The position numbers and the translations under genes were made by a program. Positions 8,488 through 16,669 of a stretch of DNA of 28,400 nt are shown piece after piece. This stretch comes from an uncultured Brachyspira sp. (GTDB lineage Bacteria; Spirochaetota; Brachyspiria; Brachyspirales; Brachyspiraceae): contig NZ_CAJTQJ010000030.1 of assembly GCF_910578695.1 (NCBI RefSeq), positions 1 to 28,400 of the forward strand. The letters are read 5' to 3'. Each line of letters opens with the position of its first letter. Position 1 is the stretch's first letter. The notes beneath the pieces are model-generated. The model saw only the letters and a list, made by a program, of their open reading frames with translations. It was not told where the DNA came from and ran no database searches.

Positions 8488-9221
8488 TGAAATTTTACAA
8501 GCATATTATAAATAGTATATTATCTTTAATATTTCCTAATCATTGTATAATATGCGGAGAGTTAATGCAAAATGAAAATATGAATTATGTATGCATTGAC
8601 TGTATAAATAAAAATTTGAATTATATACATAAAGATGAATATATAAGATGTAAGAAATGCGGTAAAGTTTTAGAAAACGAAAACTCAATATGTATTTGCA
8701 AAGATGAAGAACTTTATTTCGATGAATGCAAATCTATGCTTTATTATAATAATCATACAATAGATTTGATTCATAAAATGAAGTTTTCTCATAGATATTT
8801 AATTTGCAAAGATTTTGCTGCTATGCTTAGCTATTATTATAAAGACTATATTAAAAATTATGATGCTGTAAGTTTTGTGCCTCTTGGAAAAAATAGGCTT
8901 TTAGAGAGAGGATATAATCAAAGCGAGATTATAGCAGAAACTATATCTAAAATTATAAATATAAAATTAATAGATGATATTATATACCGCAAAAAAGAGA
9001 CTAAAGCATTAAGTTCATTAAACAGTAAAACAGAAAGGCTAAATATGATAAAAAATGCATTCATTGTAAATTATGATTATAATAAATATTCAGAAAAAAT
9101 AAATCTTCTTATAGTAGATGATGTATTTACAACAGGAAGTACTTTAAATGAAATTTCAAAAGAGATTAAAAAATTAAAATGCATAAATAAAATAGGAGTA
9201 TTAACTGCAGCTAGAACCTAA
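8487..9221 (+). CDS. ComF family phosphoribosyltransferase-like protein
   Basis: This 244-residue protein of the ComF/GntX family has an N-terminal zinc-ribbon-like region with CIICG, CIDC, CKKCG and CIC pairs within the first ~75 residues. A type I phosphoribosyltransferase domain follows, with the PRPP-binding loop LLIVDDVFTTGSTLNE near residues 208-223 and the RGYNQSE motif near 140. ComF proteins take part in DNA uptake in competent bacteria, and GntX is needed for some carbon uses. Competence is not documented in this sequence, and no other competence genes are nearby. Translation appears coupled to the Band-7 gene upstream through TAATG. It converges with the following minus-strand gene across a 122-nt spacer without a convincing terminator. 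Confidence 0.88.
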   Translation: MKFYKHIINSILSLIFPNHCIICGELMQNENMNYVCIDCINKNLNYIHKDEYIRCKKCGKVLENENSICICKDEELYFDECKSMLYYNNHTIDLIHKMKFSHRYLICKDFAAMLSYYYKDYIKNYDAVSFVPLGKNRLLERGYNQSEIIAETISKIINIKLIDDIIYRKKETKALSSLNSKTERLNMIKNAFIVNYDYNKYSEKINLLIVDDVFTTGSTLNEISKEIKKLKCINKIGVLTAART

Positions 9222-9343
9222 ATATCAATACTGTCAATTATATTCATAGCATCTTTAAAATTTTTCTTTATAGCTTTTAATAGCTAATTTAATTGAGAAA
9301 GAATATTTATAAAAGTATTAAAATATAGAAGAATTTTTTTTAT

Positions 9344-10387
9344 TTAATCTTTTTTAATCTCTTTTAAAACTTTCTCTTTCAATTCTAAATCATTCATCTT
9401 ATCAGCAGCATTAATAAAATTATCATAAATAGTTTTTGAATATGTATTATGCTCATTAATGAAGGCTATTTTTATAAACTCCCATAATACTTTGGTTTTG
9501 TCATTAATATCTGTATTAATTATAATCTTTGAAGCATTATCTGTTATTGATAATCCTGCATGAATATTATAAAAAGCATTATTATTAATTATTTTTATAT
9601 CTTCAATGTTTGTTAAAATAGTATTCAAAGCATCATCATACTTTGAAGCTCTTATTAAATTTTCTATATAGCTGCTTAAATATGAAACCAAATAAAATAA
9701 ATACTTTTTTGATAATATTTGATTTTGTTTATTTTTATCATAATCATCTTTTGCAAGACTGTAAAGTTTTTTATTAGATTCTAGTTCTCCGTCTTTATTT
9801 CCTATTTCAATTTCAAAATCTCTAAGTCTCTCTAAATTAATTCTATCCCATTTTTCAATACTTGATTTCCATATATCTATGAGTTCATTATATAAATCTT
9901 TAAAACCCAATTCCAAAGCATAATGCATACAATATTGAATGCTTAATTTTTCTATATCAGATTCAAATTTTATATTGCTGTCATATCCTATACTGCAGTC
10001 CGTATTTGCTTTTTTTGCCTCTTCAAATAAATCCTTATTATCCTTACTGTATTTATTAAGTAAAAATGTTAAAGATTCTAATGCTATTCCTATGCCTTTA
10101 TACTTTGAAGTTTTTCTGTCTTTTAATTCTTCATTAAATAAATGTATAATTATATTTTTTACAGCTTCTTTATTTAAAGCATTTAAATTTTTGTAATATA
10201 TAATAGAAAAAGAAAGTCTAGCCCTTAATAAATAATTTTTATCAACTTCATCTTCAATATCATTTGAATATTTATCTATCAAAGAATTATATTTTTCTTT
10301 ATCATCAAAAAAATTATTTACTATATTATCAAAATCATTCTGATACATTTCCAAAACTTTCAATAGTTTTTCTTGAAATACTTGCAT
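9344..10387 (-). CDS. hypothetical all-helical protein
   Basis: I do not recognise this 347-residue protein. It is highly charged, almost entirely predicted alpha-helical, and has no signal peptide or transmembrane segment. Pairs of helices of similar length (for example around residues 55-90, 150-185 and 235-290) suggest a TPR-like or other helical solenoid, but no clear 34-residue repeat can be read. It stands alone with a strong promoter (TTGACA-17-TATAGT) and a good ribosome site, AGGAG eight nt before the ATG. It is therefore probably well expressed. It may be a lineage-specific spirochete protein. Confidence 0.75.
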   Translation of the reverse strand: MQVFQEKLLKVLEMYQNDFDNIVNNFFDDKEKYNSLIDKYSNDIEDEVDKNYLLRARLSFSIIYYKNLNALNKEAVKNIIIHLFNEELKDRKTSKYKGIGIALESLTFLLNKYSKDNKDLFEEAKKANTDCSIGYDSNIKFESDIEKLSIQYCMHYALELGFKDLYNELIDIWKSSIEKWDRINLERLRDFEIEIGNKDGELESNKKLYSLAKDDYDKNKQNQILSKKYLFYLVSYLSSYIENLIRASKYDDALNTILTNIEDIKIINNNAFYNIHAGLSITDNASKIIINTDINDKTKVLWEFIKIAFINEHNTYSKTIYDNFINAADKMNDLELKEKVLKEIKKD

Positions 10388-10408
10388 TATTAAACTCCTA
10401 ATTTTAAA

Positions 10409-10437
10409 ACTATATCAGTAAAATATAAATTTGTCAA
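10409..10437 (-). promoter_or_regulatory. strong sigma70-type promoter of the helical orphan gene
   Basis: Read on the minus strand, a perfect TTGACA (10437-10432) is followed after 17 nt by TATAGT (10414-10409), 22 nt before the ATG at 10387. The remainder of the 261-nt gap up to the HAD gene is AT-rich and shows no gene. Confidence 0.7.
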
Positions 10438-10648
10438 AAAATTATTTTATAAAAGAAATAAAAAATATTATACTCTATTATAAAAAATATAAATTGCAAA
10501 AAAGCTTCATAAAAAATAAAATTAACTATAAATCATATATATTATTTTTTTATAAAACTCATTTTAAACATATAAAAAAATTATGTTTTTATATATTTAA
10601 GTACTTTCAAAGAAAATTATATTTATATTGAAAAAATTAAACTATAAT

Positions 10649-11449
10649 CTATTTTTCTGCCAAATACTGATTTATAAAATAACCAACTCCGTCTTCTTCA
10701 TTAGTTTTTGTTATATATCTGCATTTTTCTTTTACTATATCCTCAGCATTTTCTACAGCAACAGATATGCCTGCAAATTCAAGCATTTCCAAATCATTAT
10801 TATTATCCCCAAAAGCCATTATATTATTTGAAGAAATATTATATTTATCTGCTAAATAGCTTAATGCCTTAGCTTTTGAAACATTAGGACTATGAACTTC
10901 CAAATAAACAGGTCTTGAAAATGTATAATATATACTATTTCCAAAAGTTTGATTTAATTCTTCAGCTATCTCTTTTAATAAATTATTTTCGCCTATAAAC
11001 ATAAATTTACTGAAAGAAAAATCTTCTATATTATCAAAGCCGATAGTATAATTATCTATTTTTGCTATTGATATATAAAAATTTATCCATCTTTCATCAT
11101 AAAAACCTATATTCCATCTATCTGCTAAAAAGCCCTGATGATATATATTATATTTTTCAGCAATATTTATAAGCTCCTTTCCTATAGAAGCATTTAAATT
11201 CTCTTGATATATAATATTATAGTTCTTATCTGTTATAACAGCCCCATTAAATGATATAAGTTCAGTATCTATATTTAGTTCGCATAAAAATTTAAAAGCT
11301 GCTGAAGTAGGTCTGCCTGTAGATAATATTATTTTTATACCTCTTTCAGCTGCTTTTTTTATAATGCTTTTATTATATTCACTTATTTGATGATTATTAT
11401 TTAATAAAGTACCGTCCAAATCTGTGGCTATAAGCTTAATATTATTCAA
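10649..11449 (-). CDS. Cof-type HAD phosphatase, last gene of the ascorbate operon
   Basis: This is a 266-residue HAD-superfamily phosphatase of the Cof/YidA (IIB cap) type. Motif I is DLDGT (Asp10, Asp12), motif II is STGR, a conserved Lys lies in NVSKAKAL, and motif IV is GDNNND. Such enzymes remove phosphate from sugar phosphates and related small molecules in the cytoplasm. The start is TTG at 11449: GGAG lies 8 nt before it, inside the end of ulaD, and only 3 nt separate the two genes. Translational coupling to ulaD makes it part of the ascorbate operon. E. coli ula operons lack such a gene, so it may relieve sugar-phosphate build-up or act on a side product. That role is inference. Confidence 0.9.
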   Translation of the reverse strand: MNNIKLIATDLDGTLLNNNHQISEYNKSIIKKAAERGIKIILSTGRPTSAAFKFLCELNIDTELISFNGAVITDKNYNIIYQENLNASIGKELINIAEKYNIYHQGFLADRWNIGFYDERWINFYISIAKIDNYTIGFDNIEDFSFSKFMFIGENNLLKEIAEELNQTFGNSIYYTFSRPVYLEVHSPNVSKAKALSYLADKYNISSNNIMAFGDNNNDLEMLEFAGISVAVENAEDIVKEKCRYITKTNEEDGVGYFINQYLAEK

Positions 11450-11452
11450 AAA

Positions 11453-12091
11453 TTATCTCCAATATTTAAGTATCTCTTCTTTAAATTTTCCAGCTTCTTT
11501 GGAAGGCTCTTCAGCATCTCTTATGCTTCTTCCTGTAATAAAAGCAAATACATCAATATCTTTAAAAAGTTTTAAAGTATCTATTTCAAGACCTCCTGTA
11601 ACAGAAACTTTAAATCCCATTTCAGTTAATTTCTTTATTTTTTCTAAATCATTATCAGACCAAGTTTGACCTGCTAAAAGTGCATCTCTGCTTTGATGAT
11701 ATACAGCCTGAGTAATGCCTGCTTCTTTCCAAGCCTTAGCATTATCAAAAGTCCAATCTCCGTAAAGCTCAACTTGAAGTTCTTTAACTTCTTTTAAAGC
11801 AGCTTTCATAGTAGGTATTGTAGCAGAACATATAACAGTCATCCAATCAGCCCCTGCATCAGCACACATTTTAGCAACGGTACCGCCTGCATCAGCACAT
11901 TTAGTATCAGCCAATATTATTTTTTCCGGATATAAAGCCCTTAAACATCTTACAGCCTCCATTCCTTCAGCTAAACAAAGTATAGTTCCTGCTTCTATAA
12001 TATCAACTTTATTTCCGACAGCCTTAACAGATTTTAAAGCTCCGCTTAAAGAAGTATTATCTAATGCAATTTGTAATAAAGGTACAGCCAT
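11453..12091 (-). CDS. ulaD: 3-keto-L-gulonate-6-phosphate decarboxylase
   Basis: The 212-residue orotidine-monophosphate-decarboxylase-fold enzyme converts 3-keto-L-gulonate-6-phosphate to L-xylulose-5-phosphate and CO2 with magnesium. Expected active-site residues are Asp11, Glu33 (IIEAGT), Asp62 and Lys64 (LADTK), in the same numbering as E. coli UlaD as I recall it. The phosphate-binding end reads VTGGL...FITGRSIRDA. Homology extends over the full length. An AGGAG site precedes the ATG. It lies 30 nt after ulaF and 3 nt before the HAD gene. The close paralogue SgbH and the hexulose-phosphate synthases share this fold, but the ula neighbours settle the identity. Confidence 0.95.
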   Translation of the reverse strand: MAVPLLQIALDNTSLSGALKSVKAVGNKVDIIEAGTILCLAEGMEAVRCLRALYPEKIILADTKCADAGGTVAKMCADAGADWMTVICSATIPTMKAALKEVKELQVELYGDWTFDNAKAWKEAGITQAVYHQSRDALLAGQTWSDNDLEKIKKLTEMGFKVSVTGGLEIDTLKLFKDIDVFAFITGRSIRDAEEPSKEAGKFKEEILKYWR

Positions 12092-12121
12092 ATTTTTTCT
12101 CCTAAAAAATCATTAATATTA

Positions 12122-12817
12122 TCAATTTTGTCCGTAATAAGCATTTGATCCGTGCTTTCTAAAATAATGCTTATCAAGTAAATACTGTTCTGCAGATTTT
12201 ATTTCTGGGTTTATCTGTATAGTTCTGTATGCCATTTTAGCAAGCTCTTCCATAACAACAGCATTATAAACAGCTTCTTTAGCATCTTTTCCCCAAGCAA
12301 AAGGACCATGAGAAGCTATTATAATTCCGGGTATATTCATAGGATTTATATTTCTCTTTTTTAGAGTTTCTATGATAACAAGTCCTGTATTTTTTTCATA
12401 TTCCCCTTCTATTTCATCTTTTGTTAAAGCTCTTGCACAAGGTATATCTCCGTAAAAATAATCAGCATGAGTTGTACCCAAAGCAGGTATATCTTTTCTA
12501 GCTTGTGCCCAGCTTACAGCATAGCTTGAATGAGTATGCACTATACCGCCTATTTCAGGAAATGCTTTATATAATTCTATATGAGTAGCAGTATCAGAAG
12601 AGGGCTTGTACTTTCCTTCTAATTTTTTTCCTTCTAAATCCAAAATCACCATATCTTCTGCTTTCATTGTATCATAATCAACTCCGCTTGGCTTAATAGC
12701 GAATGCTTTAGATTCTCTGTCTAGTCCGCTTACATTTCCCCAAGTATATATTACAAGTTTTTTTTTGACTAATTCAAGATTCTCTTCAAATACTATTTTT
12801 TTTAACTCTTCAAGCAT
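12122..12817 (-). CDS. ulaF: L-ribulose-5-phosphate 4-epimerase
   Basis: This 231-residue class II aldolase-fold enzyme interconverts L-ribulose-5-phosphate and D-xylulose-5-phosphate, the last step of ascorbate breakdown. Zinc ligands are His94 and His96 (VHTHSSYA) and His170 (IASHGPFAWG). Asp119 (THADYFYGD) matches the catalytic Asp120 of AraD. The phosphate-binding SG and SSD stretches are present (KPSGVDYDT, YKPSSDTATH). The stop of ulaE is 3 nt upstream, and the GGAGG ribosome site lies inside the end of ulaE. AraD and SgbE are nearly indistinguishable by motif; the name UlaF rests on the flanking ulaE and ulaD. Confidence 0.93.
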   Translation of the reverse strand: MLEELKKIVFEENLELVKKKLVIYTWGNVSGLDRESKAFAIKPSGVDYDTMKAEDMVILDLEGKKLEGKYKPSSDTATHIELYKAFPEIGGIVHTHSSYAVSWAQARKDIPALGTTHADYFYGDIPCARALTKDEIEGEYEKNTGLVIIETLKKRNINPMNIPGIIIASHGPFAWGKDAKEAVYNAVVMEELAKMAYRTIQINPEIKSAEQYLLDKHYFRKHGSNAYYGQN

Positions 12818-12820
12818 ATC

Positions 12821-13693
12821 TTAATAAAATCCTCCCTCTTTCATTTTTTCTAATACCCATTTTTTCTCTTTTATAACATATTCTTTAGGATTATCAGCTT
12901 TTTCAGTCCACATTTCAATCATAAAAGTACCATTATAGTTAAGCTCTTTTAATAATTTAAAGCATTTTACAAAATCTACGCAGCCCTCTCCAAAAGGCAC
13001 TTCTTTAAACTTTCCTTCAAAATTTTCTGTAGGTGCTAAAGTATCTTTAATATGTATTGCTGTAATTTTATGAATTCCTTTTCTTATCTCTTCTTCAACA
13101 TCATTTCCCCAAGCAGTTAAATTACCTAAATCAGGATAAACTGTAAGCCAAGGACTATTGCAAATCTTATCATATTCCAAAAATTTAGTTATAGAGTTCA
13201 AAAAAGGAGTATCCATAATTTCTATAGCAAGCATTACCTGATATTTAGCAGCCATTTCCAAAGATTTTTTTAATCCTTCTATAAATAACTGCTTTGTCTC
13301 TTCATCTCCTTTCTCATAATAAACATCATAGCCAGCCAATTGTATTATTCTTATACCTATATCGCCTGCAAATATGAGGGCTTTCTCCATAAGCTCCATA
13401 GCTTTTTTTCTGGTATCCGAATTTTTGCTTCCCATAGGAAATCTTCTATGTCCGCTGAAACACATAGTAGGTATTTTTATACCTGTTTCAAATATAGATT
13501 TTACTAAATCTTCTCTTTCTTTTTTGCTCCAATCTAATCTTTTAAGTCTTTCATCAGTTTCATCTATAGATATTTCTACAAAATCAAATCCTAATTCTTT
13601 AGCATCTAATAATCTCTGATGCCATGATATATTTTTTCCTAATGCTTTTTCATATATTCCAAATAAATTATTGATAACAGCACCCTCCTGCAT
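12821..13693 (-). CDS. ulaE: L-xylulose-5-phosphate 3-epimerase
   Basis: This TIM-barrel xylose-isomerase-like enzyme (290 residues from the first ATG) converts L-xylulose-5-phosphate to L-ribulose-5-phosphate. It aligns along its length with recalled E. coli UlaE: LFGIYEKAL, GFDFVEISIDETDERL, CFSGHRRFP, IQLAGYDVYY. The metal-site segments are LAIEIMD, VYPDLGN, IHIKDT and FMIEMW. The start is odd. No ribosome site precedes the ATG at 13693. A near-perfect AGGAGG lies just inside the reading frame, 8 nt before an in-frame ATC (13675-13673), which would give a product starting at NNLFGIYEKAL. E. coli UlaE begins close to that point. Either an ATC start is used or the ATG acts without a Shine-Dalgarno site. 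Confidence 0.93.
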   Translation of the reverse strand: MQEGAVINNLFGIYEKALGKNISWHQRLLDAKELGFDFVEISIDETDERLKRLDWSKKEREDLVKSIFETGIKIPTMCFSGHRRFPMGSKNSDTRKKAMELMEKALIFAGDIGIRIIQLAGYDVYYEKGDEETKQLFIEGLKKSLEMAAKYQVMLAIEIMDTPFLNSITKFLEYDKICNSPWLTVYPDLGNLTAWGNDVEEEIRKGIHKITAIHIKDTLAPTENFEGKFKEVPFGEGCVDFVKCFKLLKELNYNGTFMIEMWTEKADNPKEYVIKEKKWVLEKMKEGGFY

Positions 13694-13732
13694 AATTAAA
13701 AAAATAAGGAAATAATTAATTAATATTTCCCT
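13694..13732 (-). terminator. terminator-like hairpin between ulaB and ulaE
   Basis: On the minus strand the arms AGGGAAATA (13732-13724) and TATTTCCTT (13714-13706) pair over 9 bp with one G-T. The loop is 9 nt, and a run of Ts follows (13704-13697). This is the form of an intrinsic terminator or attenuator, placed inside the ascorbate operon between the transport genes and the enzymes. It would reduce but need not abolish read-through. Confidence 0.6.
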
Positions 13733-13745
13733 ATTATAAAAATTA

Positions 13746-14054
13746 TCATTTATTTTTTAAATCCTCTAAATATCCAGATTCATTAAGTTTTTGTTTAAAC
13801 TCTGGTTCGGATAGAACATTTTTAATTCCAATAACTCTTACACCCTTTTCAATTGCATCTTTAAACATATCAATAAAATTTAAAGGACAAAATACCAAGT
13901 CATAATTAATAGCTGTACTTTTACCCTCAGATAAAGCACAATGATGAACATTTGCCCCATCAATACCTAATGACTTAAGAGACTTTTCAGCAGTCATTTT
14001 CATCATCAAGCTAGTACCAGAACCATTAGCACAAGCAACTAAAACTTTTAGCAT
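13746..14054 (-). CDS. ulaB: ascorbate-specific PTS enzyme IIB
   Basis: This 102-residue cytoplasmic phosphocarrier has the phosphorylated cysteine Cys8 within LVACANGSGTS, the typical phosphate-binding loop of the ascorbate (SgaB) IIB type. It receives phosphate from UlaC (IIA) and passes it to L-ascorbate entering through UlaA. It is a separate polypeptide lying 26 nt after ulaA, with a ribosome site (AAGGAGA) in the gap. The length matches the family. After it comes a hairpin and then ulaE. Confidence 0.95.
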   Translation of the reverse strand: MLKVLVACANGSGTSLMMKMTAEKSLKSLGIDGANVHHCALSEGKSTAINYDLVFCPLNFIDMFKDAIEKGVRVIGIKNVLSEPEFKQKLNESGYLEDLKNK

Positions 14055-14080
14055 AATAATATCTCCTTAAAATAAAATAT

Positions 14081-15556
14081 TTAAGCATTTGCTTTTTGTT
14101 GTTTTTCTTTCATTTTTTCTTTATAAGCCTCATAATCATCAGTAATTAAGAAATATGTATCTTTGTTTCTCATATACTGTATTTGAGGTATGGCTATTAA
14201 TACTATAACTATAATACCCACACCTGCAAATCCTAAATATTTCATAACAACTGTGAATGAAGGCCATAATACTGCCCAATCCCACATACCTAAATAACCG
14301 CCGTAAGCAGCAAGTCCTACCCAATAGGATATAAAAGCAGAGCCGAATACCTGACATAATCCTGATATAAAAGGAAGTATGCATGCTGCCTTAATACCGC
14401 CTCTATTATTTGCAAATACTGCTATAGTTGCATTATCAAAAAATACAGGTATAAATCCTGCTATTATCAAAACAGGGCTTTTCATAAGCATTAATATAAT
14501 AATAGCTAGAAATTGTCCTGCCGCACCAAATAATAAGCCTATAGTAACAGCATTTGGAGAACCGAAGCCGAAAGTAGCAGCACAGTCTATGCCGGGAACA
14601 GCTCCGGGAAGAAGTCTTGTAGATATTCCCTGAAAAGACTGTGTTAATTCAGTAACAAATGTTCTAACACCTAATTGAAGTATAGCCAAATATACAGCAA
14701 AATTTAAAGCTGTAGTTAATGTATAGAAAAAGAAACTTTGATTTTGTCTCATAAAATTATTAGCTATTAAATAATCTCTTCCCAAAGTTATTAATATTAT
14801 TCCAAAGAATACCAACATTAATATAGAAGTAGATACCATATTTTCATTAAAAATTGATAAAAAGCCTGGTAATTTAATATCTTCTAATTTTTTACTGTCC
14901 CCTTTTCCTTTTAATTTTTCAGCTATAGTAGAAAATATTTTTAAAGCGAATATCTGCTGATGAGCAACACAAAATCCGCCGCCTTCAGTCAAATCCTGCG
15001 TAATTTCTACTGTCAAATTAGAACCTACAGCCCAATATAAGCCAAGAAGTATACTCATTATTATAAGTATAGGAGTATCGCCTAATTGAGGGAAACAGAA
15101 AAATATCAGCCAAAAAGCTGTAGCTGCCTGCTGTATCTGTACATTTCCTGTAGTAAATATAGAGCGTATTTTTGTAACTTTTCTAAAGGCAACCAAAATA
15201 ATATTAAAAATAAATGCTATCAAAAGCAAAAGCATTACCTGAGAAAAAGATTTTCCTATAGCCTCCATTGCAGACTGAACGGCATTTTGTCCGTAATAAG
15301 GATCTATAACAGTTGCCTGCAGATTAAACTTATCTTTAAGCCCTACAAGTATAGGTCTGAAATTATTTACAAGTCCTCCTGAACCTACAGAAAGTATTAA
15401 GTATCCTACTGTAGCTTTTAAAAAGCCTGCTAAAGATTCATACCAAGGCTTTTTTAAAAGAATATATCCTATTAATACTATAAAGCCTATAAAATATGCA
15501 GGCTGCGTAAGTATGTTCTGTGCGATATATGTCCATATTTTTAATAAAATTTCCAT
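14081..15556 (-). CDS. ulaA: ascorbate-specific PTS permease IIC
   Basis: This 491-residue polytopic permease of the ascorbate/galactitol PTS superfamily has about 10-12 hydrophobic segments, for example residues 15-35, 45-65, 105-125 and several through 450. It carries L-ascorbate across the cytoplasmic membrane while UlaB phosphorylates it. Conserved family regions include LSVGSGGLVNNFRPI, GQNAVQSAMEAIG, GGGFCVAHQQ, LPGAVPGIDCA and FGSPNAVTIG. The length fits UlaA (about 465 in E. coli) with a short basic tail EKMKEKQQKANA. GGAG lies 8 nt before the ATG. It sits 54 nt after ulaG. Confidence 0.95.
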   Translation of the reverse strand: MEILLKIWTYIAQNILTQPAYFIGFIVLIGYILLKKPWYESLAGFLKATVGYLILSVGSGGLVNNFRPILVGLKDKFNLQATVIDPYYGQNAVQSAMEAIGKSFSQVMLLLLIAFIFNIILVAFRKVTKIRSIFTTGNVQIQQAATAFWLIFFCFPQLGDTPILIIMSILLGLYWAVGSNLTVEITQDLTEGGGFCVAHQQIFALKIFSTIAEKLKGKGDSKKLEDIKLPGFLSIFNENMVSTSILMLVFFGIILITLGRDYLIANNFMRQNQSFFFYTLTTALNFAVYLAILQLGVRTFVTELTQSFQGISTRLLPGAVPGIDCAATFGFGSPNAVTIGLLFGAAGQFLAIIILMLMKSPVLIIAGFIPVFFDNATIAVFANNRGGIKAACILPFISGLCQVFGSAFISYWVGLAAYGGYLGMWDWAVLWPSFTVVMKYLGFAGVGIIVIVLIAIPQIQYMRNKDTYFLITDDYEAYKEKMKEKQQKANA

Positions 15557-15592
15557 ATCATCATCTCCTTAAAATTTTAATTATTTTATATA

Positions 15593-15612
15593 AATTATAA
15601 TTAATTATAATT
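15593..15612. repeat. 20-bp perfect AT-only palindrome at the end of ulaG
   Basis: The sequence AATTATAATT is followed immediately by a second copy of itself, and the whole is its own reverse complement. It overlaps the ulaG stop codon. In this AT-rich genome it may be chance, or a weak intercistronic hairpin that sets ulaG apart from ulaABEFD on the transcript. Confidence 0.4.
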
Positions 15613-16669
15613 ATAGCATAGAGCGGAAAGGAATATTCTGCTCATATTCAAAGCAGTCATCAAAGCCTCTTGGATGATGATACTGAGTCAAATCTTTATC
15701 TCTAGGATAAACATATTTTCCTCCTACTTCCCATATAAACGGCTTAAATTTATATTGAAGTCTGTTTTTTTTCATTTCATAAAGCATTTCTATTTCTCTT
15801 GTATCAGCCATAAAATTAGTCCATACATCATAATGTATAGGTATAACAACTTTACATCTTAAAGCTTCAGCCATTCTGAGAATATCAACAGAAGTCATTT
15901 TATCTGCTATGCCTATAGGATTCTCTCCGTAAGAGCCTAAAGCAACATCAATATCAAAATCTTTGCCGTGTTTAGCAAAATATATAGAATAATGAGAATC
16001 TCCGCTATGATATATATTTCCGCCTGAAGTTTTAATAATATAATTTACAGCTTTAGTATCCATTTCAGGAACAGTATTTCTTAAATCATCAGGAGGGGCA
16101 GTTACTAAGCAGGTTCTGTCAAAAGAATCTACAGCTATTATTTCAGTATCTTTGATTTTTATAGAATCGCCGGGCTTTACAACTATGCATCTGTCAGCAG
16201 GAACGCCCCATTCAATCCATTTTTCTACAGAATATTTAGGACCTATAAAAGGTATAGGCTCTTTAATATTTTTCATAACAGCAGCAGCAACATTTATATC
16301 TATATGATCATTATGATAATGAGTTGATAATACGGCATCTAATTTTTTTATTGCAAAAGGATCTATAACAAAAGGTGAGGCTCTAAGATTGGGCTGCAGT
16401 TTTCTTACGCCTGCCATATTAGCCATTTGATGTCCTGCAACCATATTTTTAGTTTTCTTTGTTCTTTTCCCATTACCGCACCATAAATCTATACATAAAT
16501 TAGTATTTTCCTGTGTTTTTATCCAAATACCTACACATCCAAGCCACCACATAGCAAATGTATTAGGTTCTACAATTTCTTCTTCTATCTCTTCATTAAG
16601 CCAAGTTCCCCATTCTGGAAAACTGTCTAATATCCAGCCTTCTCTAGTAATTGAATCAATTTTACTCAT
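15611..16669 (-). CDS. ulaG: L-ascorbate-6-phosphate lactonase
   Basis: This is a 352-residue cytoplasmic metallo-beta-lactamase-fold enzyme that hydrolyses L-ascorbate-6-phosphate to 3-keto-L-gulonate-6-phosphate. The metal site THYHNDHID gives His117, His119, Asp121 and His122. Further ligands are expected in HSGDSH (near 217-222) and IPIHYDVW (near 277-284). The length equals the E. coli protein (about 354), and conserved family text such as MVAGHQMANMAGVRKLQPNLR is present. GGAGGAG lies a few nt before the ATG. It is the first gene after the promoter-bearing 375-nt gap and heads ulaABEFD. In E. coli ulaG is divergent from the rest; here it is in line with it. Confidence 0.96.
   Translation of the reverse strand: MSKIDSITREGWILDSFPEWGTWLNEEIEEEIVEPNTFAMWWLGCVGIWIKTQENTNLCIDLWCGNGKRTKKTKNMVAGHQMANMAGVRKLQPNLRASPFVIDPFAIKKLDAVLSTHYHNDHIDINVAAAVMKNIKEPIPFIGPKYSVEKWIEWGVPADRCIVVKPGDSIKIKDTEIIAVDSFDRTCLVTAPPDDLRNTVPEMDTKAVNYIIKTSGGNIYHSGDSHYSIYFAKHGKDFDIDVALGSYGENPIGIADKMTSVDILRMAEALRCKVVIPIHYDVWTNFMADTREIEMLYEMKKNRLQYKFKPFIWEVGGKYVYPRDKDLTQYHHPRGFDDCFEYEQNIPFRSML

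Noticed and set aside
9222..9343. Terminator between comF and the helical orphan gene
   Set aside because: Only a five-base stem (TAGCT/AGCTA) was found; too short to support.
10431..10831. Two small plus-strand frames rich in Lys, Ile, Phe and Tyr
   Set aside because: They are low-complexity translations of AT-rich spacer and of DNA antisense to the HAD gene; no ribosome site or homology seen.
12122..12817. Naming the 4-epimerase AraD
   Set aside because: Motifs cannot separate AraD from UlaF, but there are no arabinose genes here and it sits between ulaE and ulaD.
15086..15382. 98-codon plus-strand frame
   Set aside because: It lies wholly inside ulaA on the opposite strand and its peptide shows no coherent protein pattern.
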